Positions 24,901 to 32,689 of a stretch of 36,784 nt of DNA are shown one piece after another (position 1 is the first letter of the stretch; each line of letters opens with the position of its first letter). The notes beneath the pieces were generated by a model. It did not search any database, was not told where the DNA came from, and saw only the letters and a list, made by a program, of their open reading frames with translations. Position numbers and translations under genes: made by a program. The DNA is from Candidatus Chloroploca mongolica. Its GTDB lineage: Bacteria > Chloroflexota > Chloroflexia > Chloroflexales > Chloroflexaceae. The stretch is from positions 1 to 36,784 of the forward strand of contig NZ_SIJK02000051.1 in NCBI RefSeq assembly GCF_004762035.2, read 5' to 3'.

Positions 24901-26127
24901 TTAATTGTCCGCCTTGCTCTCGAACTGAGTAGGGAGCCTCAGCAGTGGACAATTTTGGACGCCATTATCAAGTTGTTAAACAGTTGCTTTACTGAGTGCA
25001 CTTGTCGTGTAGAACCTGATTTGTACAAAAGTGTGTTCGATTTTGCAGTCACACAAATTGGCGCTGATGCACTTAATCAAGACGCAAAGCGACTCATTGT
25101 GCATCTCGGAAGAACTGCGCCTGCGGATGTTCGTGCAGATGTAGAAAGTAATATTCGCAATTCAGCCCGGGATGTGTACACTTCGCTAATAGATCTTGCG
25201 TTTCTAGGTGCGGACATAGAACCAGAAACCATCAAATTAGTACTGAATAGCATTTTGGAATCAATCAACAAAAAACCTCACACTAGAAGTGAAGATGGCA
25301 AAGAAGTGACCGAATGGCACTTCGGAGGAGTTCCTCCACAAGCTGTACTCCATTTAGTTCCTGTCATTCCGCTTACTGCCCAAGGCAAAGTTGTCGATGG
25401 CCTATTGCAGGCAATTATCAACAAAGACAATGACCTTGGGACTCGCAGTTCTGCGGCTATAACCCTTAGTGAGTTGCCTTTGTCATTTATCAAAAATCGA
25501 GAAGACGAGGTCGCGGATTATTTGTTATTTTGTCTAGAAGAAAATCTTGAGACAGCATCGTATGTTTCGTCAGCACTAGCATCACAGAAAGATATTTTTT
25601 CTAATTTTGTCATGAATTTAGGCAAAGTTGAAGAGGTTCAGCGAAATTGCCTCCGTGGGCTAGGGACAGTTTACGGAAAAATCAGTGAACCTCGTCAAAC
25701 ACGTGTTCTCCATCAGATAGTGAAAGCCAGCCGCCATTCCAACGCTCTGCTCCGTCAGGGCGCATCAATGGCCCTAGACCGCTTCGACAACGAGCAACTT
25801 CCAAGTCGTCTTCTCTTTACGCTAGTTGCGCTCCTACACGACCAAGATCCAAAATCTTGTAGTTGGGCCTGTGCTGCAGTTGCTCGGTTATTGGAACGTG
25901 GTCTAATAAAGGAGTACACCCAAGATATGATTGAGCGGCTAATTGATCTTGCCAAATCCTCAAGTGTCGAAGTAAGGACTGGCGTTGCTGTAGCTCTTAA
26001 AAAAATAAGTGAAAGCGGGTCTACAGACCAAATCGTTCGAGCCGAAGTGTCAACTATGCTTGCCCAGTTAATGCAGGATATTAGTCACACCGTCCGGCAT
26101 GAGGCAGGCCGAGCAATGAAGTCATAG
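21934..26127 (+). CDS. Giant membrane/coiled-coil/TPR/HEAT-like protein, function unknown
   Basis: The protein is 1397 aa. ATG 21934 has GAGGAA about 6 bases upstream and lies 88 bases after the 390-aa gene. Residues ~32-88 are two hydrophobic Gly/Ala-rich segments (ALGVAGVSTLVLLAAGSVLP, then TTVAVNWLIGLGSNALAGWL), probably a membrane hairpin. Residues ~95-215 form a long coiled coil (LQDEVARLLEVVEVLPAAID, QRDLRRSDIIQGRLYRQLIE). Residues ~525-760 carry TPR-like helix pairs (AARFARQAARLYTNIGDFSS). The last ~350 residues carry HEAT-like repeats (CSWACAAVARLLERGL, SSVEVRTGVAVALKKISESG). No nucleotide-binding motif was seen. The plan, a membrane anchor plus a long solenoid, would suit a sensor or scaffold whose activation disturbs the membrane; that is inference. 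AT-richer codon use links it to the 390-aa gene and sets both apart from the DISARM core. Confidence 0.65.
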   Translation: MTREGSSGSHTSLTSEELTRQAQANLRRRVQGITTTALGVAGVSTLVLLAAGSVLPFAVGGFTTTVAVNWLIGLGSNALAGWLADWANRAGSKAVWEERDEQEVLRTLATDLQQHLSNNRELQDEVARLLEVVEVLPAAIDALAGQAEQQKVLIEGLQRDLRRSDIIQGRLYRQLIEALTEQTSILRQDISQLSIEQRVWFEAIQQDLYLLHAQITQRISREDRSIVGYIKNTYWREVVLFVAQRARAAPLGPLGVRYDDVIHKIDMILDHAPEALSEVETLVLLTAVAIPHLFEGSENEPRDIDGPHLRALVEKLVLDTNSPPQLEQVFNEIGMELVAVTRGRQGFAVDDIEYGQRSVRGEVVRPQLLSALLHLASTFNIDQVTLRTPPATLMLNSEERILWLRQMYVRSLTVTSKQVQVYFVLPKEFSNQYKPIVVDPLAQEIEELVSFYSYILFSANIYLGYRQPSIIEGMVPVISNEDWQHLKHWIEVRHARRSEERLHHQAWESQRLRDTLIKADVALAEAMETSGEALKAATIFSRVTAWLAQERDAYQAARFARQAARLYTNIGDFSSAVEQYLLLAKVYFQDTLSPELARQEIQEGMRIANNLGSAPLLIQLTLAQARVEFASLSDQNVAVCLLEAKRLVGELANVEEQSLFAQEIALLHARFACIWEDWATARQVLEEVVSAYPPLSRELRLEVLALFLAVLTEWNDSGTADKVYATALELIGDADHRRAGLFRMQYAASLARRGDLEAAYTTYHDALHNLDGVAEQYDLCLLYQNMQSTLLRSSGSFYKGMDKYESTRIDLFNRTKSLNRGYRHEQEAAESLAQGKYRDVMRHLRLALYHYWADGALFSIFGVYQLFASLHETTGKTADALFAALQSGEKKTVVRLSEKIASFGDARIVESIIAQLIQGQPTPRELSLTAAALGALADVAPPAMLDQILNYLIGLTRNPIRVAKHGYTRQEALKSLSEFVPQLNEIQTNLIVRLALELSREPQQWTILDAIIKLLNSCFTECTCRVEPDLYKSVFDFAVTQIGADALNQDAKRLIVHLGRTAPADVRADVESNIRNSARDVYTSLIDLAFLGADIEPETIKLVLNSILESINKKPHTRSEDGKEVTEWHFGGVPPQAVLHLVPVIPLTAQGKVVDGLLQAIINKDNDLGTRSSAAITLSELPLSFIKNREDEVADYLLFCLEENLETASYVSSALASQKDIFSNFVMNLGKVEEVQRNCLRGLGTVYGKISEPRQTRVLHQIVKASRHSNALLRQGASMALDRFDNEQLPSRLLFTLVALLHDQDPKSCSWACAAVARLLERGLIKEYTQDMIERLIDLAKSSSVEVRTGVAVALKKISESGSTDQIVRAEVSTMLAQLMQDISHTVRHEAGRAMKS

Positions 26128-26204
26128 TGAACAGGCTTAAATAGCGTATGTATTTGACAACATCAAATTGTAGCGCCCTCATTTTGACAGTTAAAGGAAA
26201 CATT

Positions 26205-26624
26205 GTGGATACAGAGCCAAAAGATCTCAGCCTCTCACAACTTGACACCATCCTCGCCTATCTGCCCATTTTTGAACGCCCTGGGTACTTATTCGGGGAG
26301 CGGCAGATTACGCGAGGGGTCTTCCCCTACTGGGCCGCGAGTCCCGAGGCAACAGCGTTTGTCGAGGCGCTCTACCGCGAGCGGTTTATTACCCTTTTCG
26401 ACTGGGGAAGTTGGGCCACTGAGGCGCAGCGCTGCACTGAGGGCGGGAGCGAAGCACTAAGCACTGCTAACCTCACAACTTTCCGCAAGCTGATCACCTC
26501 CTATGTTCGCACGGATCGTTTCTCCGAAAGCACGCTAACATCGCTGTTTCAGCCAGGGCAGTTCACAGTAATGCTGCGCCGGCTCAGGCATTATTTAAGA
26601 TCCGTTCGCGGCAGAGCAGCCTAA
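26205..26624 (+). CDS. DUF6508-like protein
   Basis: This 139-aa protein is read from GTG 26205, which has AAAGGA six bases upstream; ATG 26148 in the same frame gives 158 aa without a ribosome site. The pattern LSLSQLDTILAYLPIFERPG, SPEATAFVEALYRERFITLF, DWGSWATEAQR, LSTANLTTFRKLITSYVRTD, RFSESTLTSLFQPGQFTVML matches my memory of DUF6508. These are small proteins of unknown function with an invariant R-x-DRF-x-E segment, often near helicases and defence genes. It precedes the RelE-UvrD gene by 16 bases and is GC-rich from about 26250, so it belongs with the downstream block rather than the AT-rich pair. The family label is from memory and unchecked. Confidence 0.6.
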   Translation: MDTEPKDLSLSQLDTILAYLPIFERPGYLFGERQITRGVFPYWAASPEATAFVEALYRERFITLFDWGSWATEAQRCTEGGSEALSTANLTTFRKLITSYVRTDRFSESTLTSLFQPGQFTVMLRRLRHYLRSVRGRAA

Positions 26625-26640
26625 AGGATAGATATAGATA

Positions 26641-28767
26641 ATGACTACCTACGAACTCTCCTTCACCCCAACCTTCTACAACGAGTCCCTGAACCTGCCC
26701 AAGCAGGTCAGCAGGCTCGTCAGCCAGAAACTGAAGGTGCTTGCCGACGATCCCTTCTCGGCCCAGGGCGACGCCAAAAAGCTCAAGGGCTACAACAACG
26801 TTTACCGCGCCCGCGTCGGCGACTACCGTGTGTTCTACAGCATCGGCCAGGGCTGGGTGAAGTTGCTCAGCGTGCGCAAACGCGACGAACGCACCTACGA
26901 GGACGATCTGCCGGAGGTGGTGGCGCCTGTAGTCGCGCCTGACCCCGCCGCGCTGGAACCGCAACAGCAGAGATCGGGGATCGGGGATTGGGGTTCAGCA
27001 ACCTGGCACACGTCAACCCAACCCAACACCGATCCCCAGCTCGCCGAAACTGCTCCCCTGAATGCTAAACCCTCCACCGCGCTGCCCTTCGCCATCACTG
27101 AAGCGATTCTCGCTCAGTGGCAGATACCGACCGAGCATCAGCCCGCCGCACTGACGGCCCGCACCGAGGACGATCTGCTTGAACTGCCGATCCCCGAGCG
27201 TTACATCAGCCGCATCCTCGATAACCTCTTCCCACAGCCGCTCGCTGCAATCGCCGCGCAGCCCGAGTTTGTGCTGCCGACGCCGGAAGCGATCGAGCGC
27301 TTCGCCGAGGAAGACCTTGGGAGCTTCTTGCTCCGCCTCACACCTGAGCAGCAGGAGCTTGTGAGCCAGGAGCGCCGCGGGCCCACGCTGGTGAAGGGCG
27401 GGCCGGGCACGGGCAAGTCTACCCTGGCGCTCTACCGCGTCCAGCGCCTGCTTGACCAGGGTGTAACGTCGATCCTGTTCACCACCTATACCAACGCCCT
27501 CGTGGGTTACTCTGAGCAGTTGCTCACCCACCTCCTCGGCAAACCGCCGGCGAAGTGCGGAGTCAAGGTCACAACGGTTGATAGCCTGGCCGCGCACTCC
27601 TTCGCGAAGGGCTCGCGCTGGCCGAAGTTCGCCACCGAGGGCCAGGCGCTGGATCACCTTGGCGTGGCGCTCCGCGAGGCGGACATTCCCGCTGCCAACG
27701 CCTTTGATCGTCAGGTGCGTCAGGCAGGTTTGGAGCGACTCGGCCCCGACTACCTGCTCCAGGAGTTTCTGAGCGTCATCGAGGCGTGGGGCATCGACAG
27801 CGCAGAGGCATACGCCAGCATCGAGCGGCGCGGTCGGCGCACGCCGATCAAACTTACGGTGCGCGAGGCGATCTGGGCCGTCTACACCCACTGGCGCGAA
27901 CTGATGCGCGCAGAGGGCATTGTGCTCAACGAGCAGATCCGGCGCGGGGCGCTCGAGTATGCCGCCACGCTTGATCCCAAGCCCTACCAGGCGCTCGTCA
28001 TCGACGAGGCCCAGGATCTATCGCCGGTTGCGCTGCGCTTCCTGCTGAACCTCGTGCCGTCGCTGGAGCATGTCTACCTCACCGCCGACGCCTCACAGTC
28101 GCTCTACCAGCGCGGCTTCAGTTGGAAGCAGGTTCACAGCGACCTCAGCATGGCCGGCCGCACGTTACTGCTGAAACGCAACTATCGCAACACTGCCCAG
28201 ATTATGACGGCCTGCGGCACGATCCTCGCCGGTAGCGGCGCAGGTGACAATGAAAGCCTCAATCAAGAGCCTTCGGCGCACCAAGGCGATCCGCCGCTCA
28301 TCCGGTTGGTCGACGATGCCGCCGTTGAAGCCGCAGCAGTCCACACATTCTTTGTTGAGTCGGCCCGACGATATCGCTTGCCTGCCCATAGCGGAGCCGT
28401 GCTCTGTATGAGCAAGAATACCGGCGAAGCGCTGGCAAGACGTCTGAGCGAATTGGGCCTGCCTGCCGTATTCCAGTCCGGCAAGGATGTTGACATCACT
28501 GCGCAGAAGATCAAGGTGCTCACGCTTCACTCGGCCAAGGGGCTGGAGTTTCCCTTTGTCGCCGTAGTGGGGCTGGACGGCGGTCGCTTCCCTCGAGTCA
28601 TTGAAGATTACCCGGTCGAGGAGCTCGCGGCGATGGAAGACGAACAGCGCCGCCTCTTCTTCGTCGGCTGCACGCGCGCGATGCGGTCGCTGCTGGTCTG
28701 TGGCTCACAGGAAACACCTTCCGCCTTCCTCGATCCGTTACAGCCGCCCACCTGGGCCAGGGACTAA
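26641..28767 (+). CDS. RelE-fold / UvrD-like SF1 helicase fusion
   Basis: The protein is 708 aa. Residues 1-90 (SFTPTFYNESLNLPKQVSRL, KKLKGYNNVYRARVGDYRVF, VKLLSVRKRDERTY) are a RelE/ParE-type toxin fold. A linker with a GGGGATC-derived RSGIGDWGSAT insert follows. Residues ~225-700 are an SF1A helicase: Walker A GGPGTGKST (Lys259), motif II VIDEAQDLSP (455-459), KRNYRNTAQI, TLHSAKGLEFPFVAVVGLD and RRLFFVGCTRAM. RelE-fold proteins usually cleave mRNA on the ribosome, so the fusion may couple RNA cleavage or ribosome contact to DNA unwinding, or the fold may serve only for binding; neither is shown. It ends four bases before drmA and is probably in the same operon. It is not part of the published DISARM core. 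Confidence 0.85.
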   Translation: MTTYELSFTPTFYNESLNLPKQVSRLVSQKLKVLADDPFSAQGDAKKLKGYNNVYRARVGDYRVFYSIGQGWVKLLSVRKRDERTYEDDLPEVVAPVVAPDPAALEPQQQRSGIGDWGSATWHTSTQPNTDPQLAETAPLNAKPSTALPFAITEAILAQWQIPTEHQPAALTARTEDDLLELPIPERYISRILDNLFPQPLAAIAAQPEFVLPTPEAIERFAEEDLGSFLLRLTPEQQELVSQERRGPTLVKGGPGTGKSTLALYRVQRLLDQGVTSILFTTYTNALVGYSEQLLTHLLGKPPAKCGVKVTTVDSLAAHSFAKGSRWPKFATEGQALDHLGVALREADIPAANAFDRQVRQAGLERLGPDYLLQEFLSVIEAWGIDSAEAYASIERRGRRTPIKLTVREAIWAVYTHWRELMRAEGIVLNEQIRRGALEYAATLDPKPYQALVIDEAQDLSPVALRFLLNLVPSLEHVYLTADASQSLYQRGFSWKQVHSDLSMAGRTLLLKRNYRNTAQIMTACGTILAGSGAGDNESLNQEPSAHQGDPPLIRLVDDAAVEAAAVHTFFVESARRYRLPAHSGAVLCMSKNTGEALARRLSELGLPAVFQSGKDVDITAQKIKVLTLHSAKGLEFPFVAVVGLDGGRFPRVIEDYPVEELAAMEDEQRRLFFVGCTRAMRSLLVCGSQETPSAFLDPLQPPTWARD
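26973..27037. repeat. GGGGATC tract pair 5 (in the RelE-UvrD gene)
   Basis: GATCGGGGATCGGGGATTGGGG at 26973-26994 is followed by a single GATCCCC at 27031-27037, in the linker between the RelE and helicase domains. The reading frame is preserved. Confidence 0.75.
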
Positions 28768-28771
28768 ACCA

Positions 28772-31700
28772 ATGAACCGCATCAAGCTTTCCACAGTGCT
28801 GAAATCCGGGCCGGCTGCCATCATGGAGATGAGCGGGCGACTGGCCCGCGGCGAGATCGTCCTCGACGGCGGCGGAGTCGCTGCGCTCACCCCGGAGCAA
28901 CTCGAGTTCCTCCTCTCCGCGATCCCCACGAGCTGGGACACGCCCGAGCTCGGTGAAGTAATCGACGCGCCCACTCTCAGCCCCGCCCTGGGTGATCAGC
29001 TGATCGACTGGCTCAACCGCCGCCATGGGCGGGCGGCGAGCGGGGATCAGGGAGCAGGGATCGGGGATCAGGAACCGCCGCCCGGCCCACCTATCCCCGT
29101 TAGTGACCAGATCCCCGGCCCCCGATCCCCGGCCCCCGAACCCCGATCCCCGGCCCCCGAACCCCGATCCCCAAACCTGCGCGACCAACTCGAGGATCTG
29201 GTCATCCGGCAGCTCCTCGGCCCCTGGGATGGCCCGGAGGAGGTCGTGGACGAGGCGACCGTGCGGGGGCGCTACCTGGTTGGGATGCTCGCCCCCCGCG
29301 CCAGCAGCGGTATCCCCGAGGAGTACGACGACGGCGACCTGGGCGGCAGCGATGGCGAGGACGGCTCGGCTGATGCGCCGCCCCCGAAGGCTACGACCGC
29401 GATGCTGCCATCGTCAATCGGGCTGACCTTCGCCGTCTCCCTTGAGGCCGACGCCATTGCGGTGACGGCACGCTGGGGCTCCTACGAGCGGGTCGAGATC
29501 AAGGAGGATCGCTACCGGCGAAAGGACGGCAGCTACCAGCACCCATGGAAACGCACCCCGATCGATGTGATCCTCCCGCCGATCTCACTGCGCCACGGCA
29601 AGGTCGGCCCGCTCGTGATCAGCAAAGAGCATGAGCGCGTCACCCTCCAGGGCGTCATCCGCAAGCGCCTGGGCGAGTGGATTGTGACCCTGTTTCTCGT
29701 GAATGGCCAGGAGGAACCAAAGCGCAGCAAGGACAGCGCGTGGGTCTTCCAGCCTGAGCTTGTGGTTCGCGCGCCCGACGGCACAGGGATGTTCCGCCGG
29801 CGACCGCTTTCCGGCGACCAGCTCGATCCCGAAGACCAACTCACGGCGATGCTCTACCGCAATGAGGTTGAGTTCGCCGTCGGCCACGGCGTGGCTGTGG
29901 ACGCAACGACGGATCGTGATGCCGATGGCCGGAGCATCCACGACTGCGCGGTCGAGGTGCGGACGGTCGTCGTGCCGACCTATGAGGTGCCCCGCACCAC
30001 GCCGCCGACGCCGGATGACCCAGGGTTCGCACGCCTGGAAAGCCTAACGGTAGACATGGCGGCCCTTGCGGTTATCCCCGACGGACAGTTCGCCGCCCAC
30101 CTAGCGCCGCTGGCCGAAGCCTACGCCGAATGGATCGAGCGCCAGGCAGCACGCCTGGAGGCGCCGACGCCCGACCTCCAGGCGTTTATCAACCCTGGGC
30201 AAGAGGCACTGCGCCGCTGCCGCAAGGCGCTTGAACGCATCCGCGCCGGCATCGACCTGCTCGACACGAACCCCCAGGCGGCGGCGGCCTTCCGCTTCGC
30301 CAACCGCGCAATGGCCATGCAGCGCACCCGCTCCCTCTACGCCGCCTCGGTACGTCGCGGCGAGAAGAAGGCGCCGGCTGACTTTGATCGGCCCGAGGAT
30401 CATACCTGGCGCGCATTTCAGTTAGGCTTTCTGCTCCTGAATCTACCCCCGCTCACCGACCCTCGCCACACCGATCGCGCCCTACCCGCCGACAGCCTTG
30501 ACAGCAACCCCGCCGCATCGGTCGCCGATCTGCTCTGGTTCCCGACCGGCGGCGGCAAGACGGAGGCGTATCTCGGCCTCACCGCCTACACCCTCGGCAT
30601 CCGGCGCCTTCAGGGCGAGATCGCCGGGCGCAGCGGACTGACCGGCGTCGCCGTGCTGATGCGCTACACGCTCCGCCTGCTGACGCTCCAGCAGTTCCAG
30701 CGCGCCGCTACGCTGATCTGCGCCTGCGAGGTGATACGCCGGGAAGACCCGGCGCGCTGGGGCGAAGAGCCATTCCGCATCGGCCTGTGGGTGGGTCAGC
30801 GCTCGACACCAAACTGGGTTGAGGATGCCGATGAAGCGATCAAGCAGATGAAAAAGGGCGGCAACGCCAGCGGCGGCACCCCCTACCAGTTCAAGCACTG
30901 CCCCTGGTGCGGCACGCCGATTGACCCGGGCCGCGACCTGGCCGCCGAACCACCGGAGCAAGGTCGCAGCCGCGTGCTGATCTACTGCGGCAGCCTGATG
31001 AACCACTGCCCTTTCAACGCGCGGCAGGCGGACGGCGAAGGGCTACCGGTGATGGTGGTGGACGAGGAGATCTATCATCGCTTGCCCTCGCTCCTCATCG
31101 CGACGGTCGATAAGTTCGCCCAGATGCCCTGGAACGGGCGCGTGGCCGCCCTCTTTGGGCAGGTGACCGGCTACTGTGAGCGGCACGGCTACCTGACCCC
31201 GGACTCCGACCACCCGGCCCAGAGCCATCCTGCCACGAAGGGCGGGCGGCACAGCGCCGCTCGCGTTATCCCCGTAGCTCCGCTGCGGCCGCCGGATCTG
31301 ATCATTCAGGACGAGCTCCACCTGATCAGCGGCCCCCTTGGGACGCTCGTCGGCCTCTACGAGACCGCCATTGATCACCTCGCGACGTGGACCGTAGATG
31401 GGATGAAGGTTCGGCCGAAAGTGATCGCCTCCACCGCTACCATCCGCCGCGCCGACCAGCAGGTGCACAGTTTGTTCCTCCGGCGTGTCGAGATCTTCCC
31501 GCCCCAGGGACTCGATGCCGGCGACAACTTCTTCGCGCTGCAGCGGTCGCCAAGCGACGAACACCCCGGCCGGCGCTACATAGGCATCTGCGCCCCCGGC
31601 ATTCGGCACAAGACGGCGCTCATCCAGTCCTACGTGGCCTTCCTCGCGGCCGCCCAGCAACTCTACGAGTCGGCGCTGCACCGCGCTGACCCGTACATGA

Positions 31701-32686
31701 CTCTGGTGGGCTACTTCAACGCCCTGCGGGAACTCGCGGCCATGCGCCGCGCCGTCGACGACACCGTAAGCACCCGCCTCAAGAAGATGCAGCAGCGCGG
31801 CCTGCCGCGGCGCTTCCTCGACCCGTGGAGCGTCCGCGAACTAACCTCGCGGCTGAGCGCCTCGGATATTCCCGAGATGCTTGATCGCCTCGAAGCCTCG
31901 TTCGACCCCAGCAAGCGAGCCGAGAAGGGCACCAAACGGTCGCCCGCCCAATTCCCCGTCGATGTGCTGCTGGCAACCAACATGATCTCCGTCGGCATTG
32001 ATGTCAGCCGCCTCGGCCTCATGGTGGTAGCCGGGCAACCGAAATCAACCGCCGAGTATATTCAGGCCACAAGCCGCGTGGGTCGTCAGCACCCCGGTCT
32101 TGTGGCCACGGTCTACAACTGGGCCAGGCCGCGCGATCTGAGCCATTACGAGCGCTTTCAGCACTACCACGCAACCTTCTACCAGCACGTCGAGGCGCTG
32201 TCGGTCACCCCATTCTCGCCGCGAGCGCTCGACCGCGGGCTGAGCGGGGTGTTGATCGCGATGACGCGGATCGGGCAACCGGCCTACAACCCGAATCTAG
32301 GTGCAGGCCGCCTTAACTCGAGTGACCCCACGATCGAGGACGCGCTGGCAGCCGTTATTCGCCGAGCCGAAGCAGTGGACGGCCCGAAGCGGGCCGGGCT
32401 GATCCAGGACGCGCTCAAGGAGCGCCTCGACCACTGGCATGCCCGCATTGCCGCAACCGTCAGCGCCAAGCTCGGCTACCAGAAAGCGGGCGGCGACACG
32501 GTTGGCCTGCTCTCACCGCCCGGTGAGGGCGACTGGTCGCTCTTCGCTATCCTCAACTCCCTGCGCGACGTCGAGCCGACGGTGAACCTGGTGCTTGAGG
32601 ATAGTGGGCTCGATGGCGGCGGACAGAGCTGGAACTACGAACTCGAAAGCGCACCTGATGCCGGAACGCCGGCAGATGAGGAATAA
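28772..32686 (+). CDS. drmA: DrmA: core DISARM helicase-domain protein
   Basis: The protein is 1304 aa from ATG 28772 (MNRIKLSTVLKSGPAAIMEM), four bases after the preceding stop; the frame extends upstream only as an overlap with the UvrD gene. Residues ~90-135 are a GGGGATC/GATCCCC-derived insert (PDPRSP-like repeats). The large middle region is followed by Walker A FPTGGGKTEAYLGLT (Lys596), a Cys pair CPWCGTP, DEAD-type box IIQDELHLISG (~847), TNMISVGIDVSRLGLMVVAG and motif VI ATSRVGRQ (~1101), all as in DrmA. In structural work on DISARM, DrmA pairs with DrmB on DNA ends and loads on unmodified DNA. It precedes drmB with a 3-base gap. All helicase motifs seem intact. Confidence 0.92.
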   Translation: MNRIKLSTVLKSGPAAIMEMSGRLARGEIVLDGGGVAALTPEQLEFLLSAIPTSWDTPELGEVIDAPTLSPALGDQLIDWLNRRHGRAASGDQGAGIGDQEPPPGPPIPVSDQIPGPRSPAPEPRSPAPEPRSPNLRDQLEDLVIRQLLGPWDGPEEVVDEATVRGRYLVGMLAPRASSGIPEEYDDGDLGGSDGEDGSADAPPPKATTAMLPSSIGLTFAVSLEADAIAVTARWGSYERVEIKEDRYRRKDGSYQHPWKRTPIDVILPPISLRHGKVGPLVISKEHERVTLQGVIRKRLGEWIVTLFLVNGQEEPKRSKDSAWVFQPELVVRAPDGTGMFRRRPLSGDQLDPEDQLTAMLYRNEVEFAVGHGVAVDATTDRDADGRSIHDCAVEVRTVVVPTYEVPRTTPPTPDDPGFARLESLTVDMAALAVIPDGQFAAHLAPLAEAYAEWIERQAARLEAPTPDLQAFINPGQEALRRCRKALERIRAGIDLLDTNPQAAAAFRFANRAMAMQRTRSLYAASVRRGEKKAPADFDRPEDHTWRAFQLGFLLLNLPPLTDPRHTDRALPADSLDSNPAASVADLLWFPTGGGKTEAYLGLTAYTLGIRRLQGEIAGRSGLTGVAVLMRYTLRLLTLQQFQRAATLICACEVIRREDPARWGEEPFRIGLWVGQRSTPNWVEDADEAIKQMKKGGNASGGTPYQFKHCPWCGTPIDPGRDLAAEPPEQGRSRVLIYCGSLMNHCPFNARQADGEGLPVMVVDEEIYHRLPSLLIATVDKFAQMPWNGRVAALFGQVTGYCERHGYLTPDSDHPAQSHPATKGGRHSAARVIPVAPLRPPDLIIQDELHLISGPLGTLVGLYETAIDHLATWTVDGMKVRPKVIASTATIRRADQQVHSLFLRRVEIFPPQGLDAGDNFFALQRSPSDEHPGRRYIGICAPGIRHKTALIQSYVAFLAAAQQLYESALHRADPYMTLVGYFNALRELAAMRRAVDDTVSTRLKKMQQRGLPRRFLDPWSVRELTSRLSASDIPEMLDRLEASFDPSKRAEKGTKRSPAQFPVDVLLATNMISVGIDVSRLGLMVVAGQPKSTAEYIQATSRVGRQHPGLVATVYNWARPRDLSHYERFQHYHATFYQHVEALSVTPFSPRALDRGLSGVLIAMTRIGQPAYNPNLGAGRLNSSDPTIEDALAAVIRRAEAVDGPKRAGLIQDALKERLDHWHARIAATVSAKLGYQKAGGDTVGLLSPPGEGDWSLFAILNSLRDVEPTVNLVLEDSGLDGGGQSWNYELESAPDAGTPADEE
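29042..29174. repeat. GGGGATC tract pair 6 (N-terminal part of drmA)
   Basis: G-rich tract 29042-29072 is followed by a long C-rich tract 29110-29174, in which GATCCCC alternates with GGCCCCCGAACCCC units. They are in frame and code for a GIGD- and PRSPAPEP-type low-complexity loop. The tracts could pair into a hairpin. Confidence 0.85.
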
Positions 32687-32689
32687 ACG

